A stretch of DNA of 64,000 bases from Rhizobium sp. CC-YZS058. GTDB lineage: Bacteria > Pseudomonadota > Alphaproteobacteria > Rhizobiales > Rhizobiaceae. Location of the stretch: positions 1,080,001 to 1,144,000 of the forward strand of contig NZ_JAYESJ010000001.1 in the NCBI RefSeq assembly GCF_034720595.1. The letters are read 5' to 3'. The notes under the pieces are model-generated. The model made no database searches and had not been told where the DNA came from. It saw nothing but the letters and a program-made list of their open reading frames with translations. Of this stretch, positions 1-7,524 are shown one piece after another; the first letter of the stretch is position 1, and every line of letters starts with the position of its first letter. The position numbers and the translations under genes were made by a program.

Positions 1-7
1 TCAACCC

Positions 8-180
8 GCTTGATGAACAAGCAGTGTATTGAGACCGTGTGCCCACACGTCCCGTCTCGCGACACGTGATGTCGCATTGCCGTTGCCAAAGCGGTCCCTG
101 CGAAAGAATCTGCTTTTCTGTGTGTTTCGTCCAGAGGGACTTTCGCAGGCGACGGTCACAGGTCATTGACCGACCGGTCG
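8..180. other. Structured non-coding stretch upstream of tdk
   Basis: No credible gene lies in the first 207 bases. The stretch is unusually rich in perfect stems: a 5-bp stem at 8-22, a 5-bp stem at 36-49, a 6-bp stem with a 5-base loop at 59-75, and a 10-bp inverted repeat (CCTGCGAAAG at 97-106, CTTTCGCAGG at 140-149). Two short palindromes follow at 161-171 and 171-180. It could be the end of a structured RNA entering from the left, an untranslated leader, or a terminator region of a gene outside the window. I do not recognise an RNA family. Confidence 0.35.
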
Positions 181-207
181 AGATCGGTTCGACGAACGGG
201 GGCAGGG

Positions 208-807
208 ATGGCGAAGCTCTATTTCCATTACGCGACGATGAATGCCGGCAAGTCCACCATGCTGCTGCAGGCGTCCTACAATTATCAGGAGCGCGGCATG
301 CGGGTGGCCGTGTTCATCGCCGCCTTCGACGAGCGGGCCGGGCGCGGTAAGATCTCCTCGCGCATCGGGCTCAGCGCCGATGCCATGCCCTTCCATGCCG
401 AGGACGATCTGTTTGCCATCGTCACCCGTCTGCACGCCGAGGAGCCGATCGCCTGCGTCTTCGTCGACGAGGCACAGTTTTTGACCGAGGCGCAGGTCTG
501 GGAGCTGGCGCGCATTGCGGACCGCCTCGGCGTCCCGGTCATGACCTATGGCCTGCGCACCGATTTCCAGGGCAAGCTCTTCCCGGCCTCGCAGACGCTC
601 CTGGCCATTGCCGACGAGATGCGCGAAGTGCGCACGATCTGCCATTGCGGCCGCAAGGCGACCATGGTCGTCCGCCTCGGCCCCGATGGTGAGGTGGCGC
701 ATGAGGGGGCGCAGATCGAAATCGGCGGCAATGAGAAATATGTCTCTCTTTGCCGCCGGCATTGGGATGAGGCGATGAACGGCCCCTTCTCGGCCGACCC
801 TGCCTGA
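208..807 (+). CDS. tdk: Thymidine kinase
   Basis: This cytosolic enzyme phosphorylates thymidine to dTMP with ATP in the pyrimidine salvage pathway. The 199-residue product has the type II thymidine kinase layout: a P-loop near residue 10 (MNAGKST), a Walker B segment FVDEAQF near residue 90, and a C-terminal zinc lasso with the cysteine pair ICHC and a later LCRRH. The start at 208 is preferred over an in-frame upstream ATG at 166 because a GGGGGCAGGG purine tract sits just before it and the family normally begins at MAKLYF. The next gene, on the other strand, is convergent. The identification is secure. Confidence 0.96.
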   Translation: MAKLYFHYATMNAGKSTMLLQASYNYQERGMRVAVFIAAFDERAGRGKISSRIGLSADAMPFHAEDDLFAIVTRLHAEEPIACVFVDEAQFLTEAQVWELARIADRLGVPVMTYGLRTDFQGKLFPASQTLLAIADEMREVRTICHCGRKATMVVRLGPDGEVAHEGAQIEIGGNEKYVSLCRRHWDEAMNGPFSADPA

Positions 808-852
808 GGATCAGGCCGAGAGTGTCGGATCATCTCCGTCAGATCACCCGCG

Positions 853-2331
853 TCAGCCTGCCAGCGTCAGATCGACAGGCAGGCGGCGCTCGCCGGACGG
901 GCCGGCGGCGGAGATGACGGCGGTGGGTGCGGCGAAGTCCACATCGAGCCGGATGCTGTCCTCGCCCTTCGTCCAGACGAGACCGAGAGCGGAGGGCGAC
1001 ACTTCCTCCAGCGCGAACCCGCCGTCGAAGGCCGGATGCTCGTTCCGCAGCCGCATCAGCGCCAAGAGGCTGCGCACCAACGGGGTCTCCAGCGCCTGAT
1101 CCAGCTCCTCCGGCTGGTAGTAATGCCGGTTGATGTCGCGGCCGACGCGGCTTTTCGCCAGCAATTCCATATCGTTCACGCCGCCGAGCAGGCCGATGTA
1201 ATAGACCTGCGGGATGCCGGGCGCGAAGAACTGCAGCGCGCGGGCGATGAGATAGTCGGTCTCGTTGCGGCCGAGCGCGTCGAAATAGGTGGAATTGACC
1301 TGGTAGAGATCGAGGTTGGAGGCCGCAGCGCCGGTCGCCTGGCGGCTCTGGCCGCCGCTGCGCTCGTGCATGGTTTCCACCAGCCGGTCGATCGCGGCAG
1401 GTTTCAGCAGGCCTGGACGTCCGTCGCTATGCGCGCCGACATCGATCACGCCGATGCCGTCATGCGTATCGAGCACCGTGATGCAATTGCGCGGGCTGAT
1501 CTTCAGCCATTCCGCGAGCGGGCCGGCCTCGCCGGAGTAAAGCGCGTGCAGCACCAGCGGCGGCAGCGCGAAATCATAGACCCGGTCGACCTTGCGGGCG
1601 ATCTCGATCTGGTCGCGATAATAGGAGTGGATTTCGACCAGCACTTCCATGCCGAGCGCGCGGGCCTTGTCGGCGAGTTCGGAAAGGAAGGCATAGGTTT
1701 CCGGGATCATGAAGCAGCTGGTGCCGGGCTTCTTGATCGCATAGCCGGCGGCGTCGAGGCGCAGCGCCGTCACGCCGGATTGCGAGAAGCGCTCGAGAAT
1801 GGCGTCGAGATAGGCAGCCCCCTTTTCCGAGAAGACGTCGATATCGACCTGTTGCGGGGTGAAGGTGGTCCAGAGCATGCGCTGCGTGCCATCGCCGAGC
1901 GTCGTCTTGGTGAAGGGCAGGCCGGGGCGCGGGCGATAGATGGACAGGAGATCGGCCTCCGTCGCGCCGTTCGGGAAGACCTTGCCATAGGTCATGAACA
2001 TATCCGCAAAATCGGATGCGGCGCCCTTGGCAAGGAAATCCCGGAACGAGGGGCTGTCTGCCGAGACATGGTTGACGATGAGATCGGCCATGATCTCCAC
2101 CGACTGCGACAGGGCCTTCACGTTCTCCCAGGTGCCGAGACGCGGATCGACAAGCGTGTGATCGACCGGATCGAAGCCGGCATCCGCGCCGTCGATCGGC
2201 AGGAAGAAGGGCAGGGGGTGCACGCCCCCGAAGGCGCCCTTGAGCTTGCCATCCAGAAGATGCTTGAGATCGGCGAACCCACCGGCGGTCAGGCGGTCGA
2301 CATAGGTGATCAGCTGCACTTTGTTTTTCAT
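853..2331 (-). CDS. gtfA: Sucrose phosphorylase (GH13 family)
   Basis: The enzyme converts sucrose and phosphate to alpha-glucose 1-phosphate and fructose in the cytoplasm, saving one ATP per sucrose. The 492-residue sequence begins like known sucrose phosphorylases (MKNKVQLITYVDRL) and keeps the GH13 catalytic triad: Asp193 in RLDAAGYA, Glu233 in LVEIHSYY and Asp291 in DTHDGIG. The start at 2331 is chosen because GAGAGGA precedes it; an upstream ATG at 2349 has no such site. It stands alone here without the alpha-glucoside transporter genes that can accompany gtfA in rhizobia. A perfect palindrome in its promoter region (2365-2378) suggests control by a LacI-family repressor encoded elsewhere. 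Confidence 0.93.
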   Translation of the reverse strand: MKNKVQLITYVDRLTAGGFADLKHLLDGKLKGAFGGVHPLPFFLPIDGADAGFDPVDHTLVDPRLGTWENVKALSQSVEIMADLIVNHVSADSPSFRDFLAKGAASDFADMFMTYGKVFPNGATEADLLSIYRPRPGLPFTKTTLGDGTQRMLWTTFTPQQVDIDVFSEKGAAYLDAILERFSQSGVTALRLDAAGYAIKKPGTSCFMIPETYAFLSELADKARALGMEVLVEIHSYYRDQIEIARKVDRVYDFALPPLVLHALYSGEAGPLAEWLKISPRNCITVLDTHDGIGVIDVGAHSDGRPGLLKPAAIDRLVETMHERSGGQSRQATGAAASNLDLYQVNSTYFDALGRNETDYLIARALQFFAPGIPQVYYIGLLGGVNDMELLAKSRVGRDINRHYYQPEELDQALETPLVRSLLALMRLRNEHPAFDGGFALEEVSPSALGLVWTKGEDSIRLDVDFAAPTAVISAAGPSGERRLPVDLTLAG

Positions 2332-2364
2332 GAGGTCCTCTCGAAACACTGAGGCGGTGATATC

Positions 2365-2378
2365 CCAAAGCGCTTTGG
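2365..2378. promoter_or_regulatory. Candidate LacI-family operator for sucrose phosphorylase
   Basis: A perfect 14-bp palindrome, CCAAAGCGCTTTGG, lies 34 bases upstream of the gtfA start. The AAAGCGCTTT core with a central CG is typical of LacI/GalR-family operators. On the minus strand it sits in the 17-base spacer between a possible -35 (TGGCAA) and -10 (TATCAC), which fits repression by steric block. It lies between gtfA and the divergent gene at 2489, so it could affect both. No LacI-type regulator is encoded in the window. Confidence 0.6.
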
Positions 2379-2488
2379 ATTGCCAGCGTGGTCATCGTCA
2401 TTGTCTGTTTTAGTAAATTCGTGCGCCCGTTGTCGCAGGCGGTCGCAGTGCATATGTGTAGGGCGGTACCGCAACGAGGGATGAGGGC

Positions 2489-3664
2489 ATGCGCGACAGT
2501 CTGACCGGTTTCTTCCAGTCGATCCGGCAGGGGTTGTCCCGCCTCAGCGGCTGGCTTTCGACCACGCTCCTGCGGCCCTTCAGGGCCAGCGGCGGCTGGA
2601 TCGTCAAGGGTCCGCTCATCGCCATCATCCTGCTGTTTGCCGGCCTTTACGGCTATTTCTTCTGGCAGACCCAGGCCTGGACCAATTTCGACCCCGATTA
2701 TCCCGCCCACTACAATTTCGCTGCCCGCAAGCTCGATGCCGGCCTGCCTGTCCCAGCGCCAGATGGTCAGGCGGCAGGAGGTGCGGTGGCGAATGGGCAG
2801 GGAGCGACGGGGCAGGGGGCGACGGGGCAGGCAGCAGCCCCGGCGGCGCCGGTCTGCCAGCGGTCCGGCATCGTCGACGTGACGAGCGATCTCATCGCCT
2901 TCAACGTCGACGAGAACGCCTGGATCTCCTCCATGCTGCTCTACAAGGCCGGTTTCTTCGGCCTCGATTGGGATTCGACGCCGTTTCTCGACAACAAGGC
3001 GTCGTTCCAGCGCGGCGTGAACCAGGCCATCCGTCGCACGACGGTGGAACTGGTCGATTCGCTCGGCCGGGTGCGCGGCACCTCCGGCATCGACACGAAC
3101 TTGCAGGGCGCCCGCTCCAACATGCAGTTCGACGAAGGCTCCTGGTATTTCGGGCTCGATCCCTTCGGCCCCAAGACGCCGACGCCCAGCTATTACCGCT
3201 CCGCCATGCGCGACCTGCAGGCCTTCAACACGACGCTTGCGGCCTGCAACGCCACCTTCGATGCACGGGCCGACAATCTGATCGAATTTCTGGACCGCAT
3301 TTCGAACGACATCGGCTCCACCTCCGCCATGATCCGCGAGCGTTCGGAAAACCACAATGGCGGCTGGTTCGATACGCGGGCGGACGACCGTTTCTGGTTC
3401 GCCTATGGCCAGCTCTACGGTTATTACGGCATCATGGCCGCTGCCGGCGCCGATTTCGACGCGGTCATCACCCAGCGCGGCCTGGCTCCGATCTGGGGCG
3501 AGAGCCTGAAGCAGCTGCGCGCAGCGCTGCGCATCCAGCCGGCCATCATCTCCAACGGCCGTGAGGACGGCTGGATCATGCCCACCCACCTCGCCACCAT
3601 GGGCTTCTACATCCTGCGCGTCCGCTCCAACCTGGTGGAGATGCGGGATATTCTTGCGCGATAG
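2489..3664 (+). CDS. DUF2333 family membrane-anchored protein
   Basis: The 391-residue product matches the DUF2333 family as I recall it; function unknown. It has a cytoplasmic N-terminus of about 40 residues, one hydrophobic segment around residues 43-60 (PLIAIILLFAGLYGYFFW), a Gln/Gly/Ala-rich low-complexity linker around residues 92-118 with a repeated GQGAT unit, and then a conserved, probably periplasmic, alpha-helical domain. The start is at the second of two nearby ATGs (2481 and 2489); a GAGGG purine run at 2476-2480 serves it. It is divergent from sucrose phosphorylase, and nothing in the context suggests a pathway. Confidence 0.8.
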   Translation: MRDSLTGFFQSIRQGLSRLSGWLSTTLLRPFRASGGWIVKGPLIAIILLFAGLYGYFFWQTQAWTNFDPDYPAHYNFAARKLDAGLPVPAPDGQAAGGAVANGQGATGQGATGQAAAPAAPVCQRSGIVDVTSDLIAFNVDENAWISSMLLYKAGFFGLDWDSTPFLDNKASFQRGVNQAIRRTTVELVDSLGRVRGTSGIDTNLQGARSNMQFDEGSWYFGLDPFGPKTPTPSYYRSAMRDLQAFNTTLAACNATFDARADNLIEFLDRISNDIGSTSAMIRERSENHNGGWFDTRADDRFWFAYGQLYGYYGIMAAAGADFDAVITQRGLAPIWGESLKQLRAALRIQPAIISNGREDGWIMPTHLATMGFYILRVRSNLVEMRDILAR

Positions 3665-3683
3665 GCGTCGCGTTTCGGAGCAA

Positions 3684-3732
3684 AGACCCCCTCTGGCCTG
3701 CCGGCCATCTCCCCCACAAGGGGGGAGAGACC
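3684..3732 (+). repeat. Rhizobial-type intergenic repeat, left copy
   Basis: This copy of about 49 bp contains CCTCTGGCCTGCCGGCCATC followed by CTCCCCC-acaa-GGGGGAG. It recurs in inverted orientation at 3822-3870 with only one or two differences. The pair lies between the stops of two convergent genes. Similar CCCCCTCTG...CTCCCCCACAAGGGGGGAG elements are common between genes in Rhizobiales (RIME-like), from general knowledge. The internal stem-loops could act as terminators. Confidence 0.75.
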
Positions 3733-3821
3733 CAGCCGCGCCCGCGCTGCCCATAAAGCGAGCCATGCAAGCGCTTGAGATATTCGATTTTTAAAGATGG
3801 GGAGCGAAGGTCATGCCCCAC

Positions 3822-3870
3822 GGTCTCTCCCCCCTTGTGGGGGAGATGGCCGGCAGGCCAGAGGGGGTTT
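3822..3870 (-). repeat. Rhizobial-type intergenic repeat, right inverted copy
   Basis: This is the near-exact reverse complement of 3684-3732, beginning GGTCTCTCCCCCCTTGTGGG. With the left copy it makes a large imperfect palindrome of about 187 bp around an 89-base centre. Each copy carries its own small hairpin (CTCCCCC/GGGGGAG) and a GGCCTGCCGGCC-type dyad. The element lies between the DUF2333 gene and the extensin-like gene, which point towards each other. Confidence 0.75.
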
Positions 3871-3906
3871 TGGGGCAGGCGGGCTCCGAAGATCCTCCGT
3901 CACCAG

Positions 3907-4845
3907 TCACCGGCAGTAGCGATACCCCCCGCGCCGCTGCAGCACGTCGAAATGCAGATGGTCCTCGTGGGCCTCGTCGCTGCCGGGGTCGAGGACGGTT
4001 TCGAAGTAGAGGCAGCCGGTGGCCGTCACGGCGCGCTGGAAGGCGCCGGTCAGCGTGCTGTCCTCGTCGCGCGGCTGGATGGCGATCGTCTTTCCGGATT
4101 TGAAGGTGAAGGAGGCGATGTCGATGGCGTTGCCGCGCGCATGTTCGGAGATCTTGCCCGTTGCGGCATTGTTGCGCAGTCGGCAGATATAGCTCGACGC
4201 CTGGTTGATGGTGGTCAGCGCCCCGTCCTCCGGCACGGCGGTGCCGGCGGCCGGCAGCACGGCTTCGCGTGTCCAGCGGGCGAGCTCGAGCGCGGCCTCG
4301 CAGCGCAGCGTCGCCTTCGGCTTCAGTGTCACGCCGGGCAGGATGTCGGTGACGACCAGCGGCTTGTCGATGCCGCACCCCTTGCCGTCGTCGATCCGCG
4401 CCGTCTCCTCGAAGGTGGCACCCATCGCCTTGAGATCCGTCAGGCACTGCGCATAGGCCTTCGGATCTTCCGTCTCGATGGCGAGCGGCGCCGGTGGTGC
4501 GGGCTCGGTCTTCGGCGTCGTGGCGGGTTCCTGCGGCGTCTCGTCCGGTTTCTGCGCCGCCGGCTCCGGTTTGCTATCGGGCTTGGGTGCAGGACCTGCG
4601 GATGGCGAGGCAGCGGGCTCGTCCGGCTTCTCCTTCGGCGTCGGTACCGCGTCCGGCGCGCCCGGTGCATCCTCCGCCGCCTTGGGCTCTCCATCTTTTG
4701 CAGGCGCCGCCTCGGCCCGTGAGACTGGAGCGGACGTCTCGGCCGGCTTCTTCGATGGCAGCGGTCCATCCGCCGGAAGGCTTGCGCCCGCAAGGAATAC
4801 AAGGGCGGGCAGGAGCAGGAGCAGCAACGGCGTGCGATCAATCAT
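3907..4845 (-). CDS. Extensin-like family protein, exported
   Basis: The 312-residue protein has an N-terminal hydrophobic leader (LLLLLLPALVFLAGA, residues 7-21), likely a signal peptide or membrane anchor. A long Pro/Ala/Glu/Lys-rich linker covers about residues 25-122, and a C-terminal extensin-like domain follows. That domain shows SEHARGNAIDI and HEDHLHFD, motifs resembling M15/VanY-type metallopeptidases, plus conserved cysteines (C133, C155, C180 region and the terminal YRYCR). A role at the cell wall is inferred, but no reaction is established. The linker resembles envelope-spanning proteins. It converges on the repeat pair downstream. Confidence 0.82.
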   Translation of the reverse strand: MIDRTPLLLLLLPALVFLAGASLPADGPLPSKKPAETSAPVSRAEAAPAKDGEPKAAEDAPGAPDAVPTPKEKPDEPAASPSAGPAPKPDSKPEPAAQKPDETPQEPATTPKTEPAPPAPLAIETEDPKAYAQCLTDLKAMGATFEETARIDDGKGCGIDKPLVVTDILPGVTLKPKATLRCEAALELARWTREAVLPAAGTAVPEDGALTTINQASSYICRLRNNAATGKISEHARGNAIDIASFTFKSGKTIAIQPRDEDSTLTGAFQRAVTATGCLYFETVLDPGSDEAHEDHLHFDVLQRRGGYRYCR

Positions 4846-4967
4846 TGGATGAGCCAGAGGGGGAGGGATCGGCGGGTTTCACGGGGGTAACGCGAGAGCA
4901 TGCCGCCCGGTTCATTTGTGCGCTCCACCCCGTCCCCAACTCCGCGCAGTTTCGGTGGGTCGATATC

Positions 4968-4996
4968 TTGACAGTAATACTCATGTTTTTTATCGA
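4968..4996 (+). promoter_or_regulatory. Promoter with RirA-type iron-responsive box
   Basis: TTGACA at 4968-4973 and TATCGA at 4991-4996, 17 bases apart, form a plausible sigma-70 promoter 90 bases upstream of the TonB receptor. A TGA-N9-TCA element (TGA at 4969-4971, TCA at 4981-4983) overlaps the -35. This is the consensus of the IRO box bound by RirA, the Rhizobiales iron-sulfur repressor. The arrangement predicts repression when iron is plentiful. Confidence 0.65.
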
Positions 4997-5085
4997 AGTG
5001 GGGTGCGCAGCTCCCCGCGTGCTGTTTCCCCTGTCGCAACTGTTCTGCGCGCCGGCTCCCTTCGGCGTGGCGAAAGGAGTGTCCG

Positions 5086-7293
5086 ATGACCCGCCTGACC
5101 CTGCTTACGACGACCGCGCTCCTGCTGCTCGGCGCGGTCCTGCCGCCGGCTTTGGCCCAGTCGCCGGATTCTCTGTCGGAGGAACAGCCGGCGAATGATG
5201 CTGGCGCAACTATGCTCGAGACGTTGACCATCCGGTCTAAGGTCACAGGCATAGCGGCGACGCCGCTGGCGATCGAAAGTTCCAGAGAGGTACTTGATGC
5301 CGCGCAGGCGGACAGCTTCGAGGATTTGGGACGGACGCTGCAGCCGGGACTCGGCTTCAACCGCACCACAGGCAGCGTCAATATCCGCGGACTCGAGGGA
5401 CCGCGTGTGCAGACCACGATCGACGGCGTGCCAATTCCGTTTCTGGACGACGGTGCCCGAGATGCTGATGGCGGCATCGACAGTTTCGAGTTCGATACGC
5501 TCTCGGCCGTGGATGTCGTGCGCGGTGCGGATTCCAGCCGAGCCGGCGACGGTGCGCTCGGCGGCGCTGTTGTTCTGCGCACTCTGCAGCCGGAAGACGT
5601 CATCGGCGAAGGCAAGACGTGGGGCGGCCTGTTCCGCTTTGCCTTCGATGGCGCGGACACGGGGCTTACCAGCTCGCTGGCGCTCGCAAAGCGTTTCGAT
5701 CAGACCTCCGTTCTCGTCGAGGCAGGACTGAGAACAGCCAATGAGCGCCGCACCGGTGGCGATCTCGATTTCTACGGCGCCGGCCGCACGGCAGCCAATC
5801 CGGCCGATCTCGACCAGCATAACCTGCTGGTCAAGGTCAAGCACGAGACCGACGCTGGCCACAGTTTCACGCTGACTGGAGAACGGTTTAAGCGCGACAG
5901 GATTATCGACCTCAGGTCTGAACAGAGCGCAACTGGAAACTTTCGACCTGGCTTCTGGAGTGGCCGCGATGACAATAGCCGTGACCGCGTTTCGCTCGGC
6001 TACCAGTACGAGGCCACCGAGGATGATGTCCTGTTCGATGCCGCCCATGCGGTCATTTACTGGCAACACCTGACACGCGACAGCGGCAAGTCCGGCCGTC
6101 GCTTTACGAGCGTCGTCGGCGACTATGCGCGGCTGAGCGAAACCGAAAACACGTCGGTCGGTGCGGCTGGCTATCTGGAGCGAAGGTTAGAGGGAGAATC
6201 GTTCAACCATACCCTGCGCCTCGGCGGCGATGGTTCTTTCGGCACCACGTCGCAATATTCCTCCGGCCTCGACAGCTGCGACAAGGTCCCCGACCCGGCC
6301 TGTATCTTCCTGCACACCAACCAGGCCGATGCGCCCGATGTCGAGAGCACGAAGCTTGGTTTCTATCTCGAAGACGAGATCGCCTTTGGCGGCAGCGGAG
6401 TCTCTCTCACCCCCGGCCTGCGCTACGACTGGTACGATCAGTCGCCGCAGGATACGCCGGCCTATCGAAAGAATATCAATTATGACGGGCTGCCGCCCGG
6501 CCAGAGCGGCAGCGCGGTCTCTCCCAAGCTGCTTGCCAAGGCGGAAGTGGCGCCCGACCTAGCGCTTTTTGCCCAATGGGCTATGGGGTTCCGCTCGCCG
6601 ACCGCAACAGAGCTCTATCTCGATTACGGCGGTCCGGGCACCTATCTCGTGCGCGGCAATCCCGATCTTGTTCCCGAGACCAGCCGCGGCTTCGAAGTCG
6701 GCGCGACTTATGGGGACGAGGATCTGGGCGGTCGCATCACCGGGTTCTACAACCGGTATCGGAACTTCATCGATCGGCAGATATCGGGGTTCCAAGATCC
6801 CGCCTATCCCCTTGGCGTCACCGACACCGTCAATCGGGATCGTGTGCGGATCTATGGTCTCGAGGCCTCGCTGACGAAGCGCTTCGATACGGGATTCCAT
6901 CTCGGCGGTTCATTGACCTATGCCGATGGCGTGGATCTCGAGACCGACCTGAAGCTTGGCAGCGTCGCGCCGCTGAAGGGCATTTTCAACGCCGGCTTCG
7001 CCACGGAGACCTGGGGCATCGATGCATATCTGATTGGGGCACGGGGTGTCTCGGAAGACACCAACGCCACCTTCAAGGCGCCGGGATATGGGATCGTCGA
7101 TATGACCGCTTGGTGGAAGCCCGAAAAGATTGAGGGCCTCAGTCTGCGTGCCGGCCTCTACAACGTGTTCGACAAGACCTATTTTGACGCGGTGAACGTC
7201 CGCGACGTGGTGGTCAGCGGCACGTCGCCAGGGCGAGACTTCAGCTCCGAGCCCGGGCGCAGCGTCAAGATTTCGTTGACGCAGCGGTTCTAA
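5086..7293 (+). CDS. TonB-dependent heme/hemoglobin-type receptor
   Basis: This outer-membrane gated barrel probably imports heme or a related iron source using the TonB/ExbBD system. The 735 residues start with a clear signal peptide cut after ALAQ (residue 25). A plug domain follows (about 50-165), with TLTIRSKVTG near its start and IRGLEGPRVQTTIDG. A beta-barrel then ends in the terminal phenylalanine expected for outer-membrane insertion (SLTQRF). FRSPTATELY followed by GNPDLVPE resembles the FRAP/NPDL signature of heme receptors, which is why heme is preferred over siderophore. The upstream RirA-type box supports iron regulation. No transport partners are nearby. Substrate confidence is moderate. 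Confidence 0.88.
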   Translation: MTRLTLLTTTALLLLGAVLPPALAQSPDSLSEEQPANDAGATMLETLTIRSKVTGIAATPLAIESSREVLDAAQADSFEDLGRTLQPGLGFNRTTGSVNIRGLEGPRVQTTIDGVPIPFLDDGARDADGGIDSFEFDTLSAVDVVRGADSSRAGDGALGGAVVLRTLQPEDVIGEGKTWGGLFRFAFDGADTGLTSSLALAKRFDQTSVLVEAGLRTANERRTGGDLDFYGAGRTAANPADLDQHNLLVKVKHETDAGHSFTLTGERFKRDRIIDLRSEQSATGNFRPGFWSGRDDNSRDRVSLGYQYEATEDDVLFDAAHAVIYWQHLTRDSGKSGRRFTSVVGDYARLSETENTSVGAAGYLERRLEGESFNHTLRLGGDGSFGTTSQYSSGLDSCDKVPDPACIFLHTNQADAPDVESTKLGFYLEDEIAFGGSGVSLTPGLRYDWYDQSPQDTPAYRKNINYDGLPPGQSGSAVSPKLLAKAEVAPDLALFAQWAMGFRSPTATELYLDYGGPGTYLVRGNPDLVPETSRGFEVGATYGDEDLGGRITGFYNRYRNFIDRQISGFQDPAYPLGVTDTVNRDRVRIYGLEASLTKRFDTGFHLGGSLTYADGVDLETDLKLGSVAPLKGIFNAGFATETWGIDAYLIGARGVSEDTNATFKAPGYGIVDMTAWWKPEKIEGLSLRAGLYNVFDKTYFDAVNVRDVVVSGTSPGRDFSSEPGRSVKISLTQRF

Positions 7294-7334
7294 GAGCGTG
7301 GCAAGATTTAAGCGGCACCGGCCCGTCCCGCCGC

Positions 7335-7363
7335 TTGCGCAAAGGCCGCGCCCGCGCTAACAG
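7335..7363 (+). promoter_or_regulatory. Promoter of trpL-trpE(G)
   Basis: TTGCGC (7335-7340) and TAACAG (7358-7363) are separated by 17 bases. The -10 ends exactly seven bases before the trpL ATG at 7371, so transcription should begin at or within a base or two of the start codon. This agrees with the leaderless trpL transcript known in Sinorhizobium meliloti. The same spacing occurs at the leuA leader in this window. Confidence 0.6.
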
Positions 7364-7370
7364 TTTTGCC

Positions 7371-7415
7371 ATGGAAAACGCACGCATCCTTTCCGTCTGG
7401 TGGTGGGCTCGCTGA
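7371..7415 (+). CDS. trpL: trp operon leader peptide
   Basis: This 14-codon frame encodes MENARILSVWWWAR, with three consecutive Trp codons followed closely by a stop. It is the classic attenuation leader of rhizobial trpE(G). Ribosome stalling at the Trp codons when tryptophan is short should prevent formation of the terminator at 7452-7483. The related S. meliloti peptide (14 residues, also ending WWWAR) additionally acts in trans, as does the RNA released by attenuation (rnTrpL); whether that applies here is inference. No ribosome binding site is visible, which fits a leaderless mRNA. Confidence 0.93.
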   Translation: MENARILSVWWWAR

Positions 7416-7451
7416 AAGCGGCCTTGACCAGTCCTGCGTGAGTGAGACGAC

Positions 7452-7483
7452 AAGCCGCCCGACACCCTCGAGGCGGCTTTTTG
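7452..7483 (+). terminator. trp attenuator terminator
   Basis: An 8-bp perfect stem (AAGCCGCC at 7452-7459, GGCGGCTT at 7472-7479) with a 12-base loop runs into a T tract (TTTTTG). It lies 37 bases after the trpL stop and 42 bases before trpE(G), the expected position for the attenuator. The RNA released at this terminator would be about 110 nt. Confidence 0.88.
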
Positions 7484-7524
7484 TATTCAGGCCGTGGGGG
7501 AGCAGGGCCTGAACGGAGCGAGAC

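Noticed and set aside
1036..2352. 438-codon plus-strand frame opposite sucrose phosphorylase
   Set aside because: The minus-strand gene has the full GH13 catalytic triad; the plus-strand frame has no family features.
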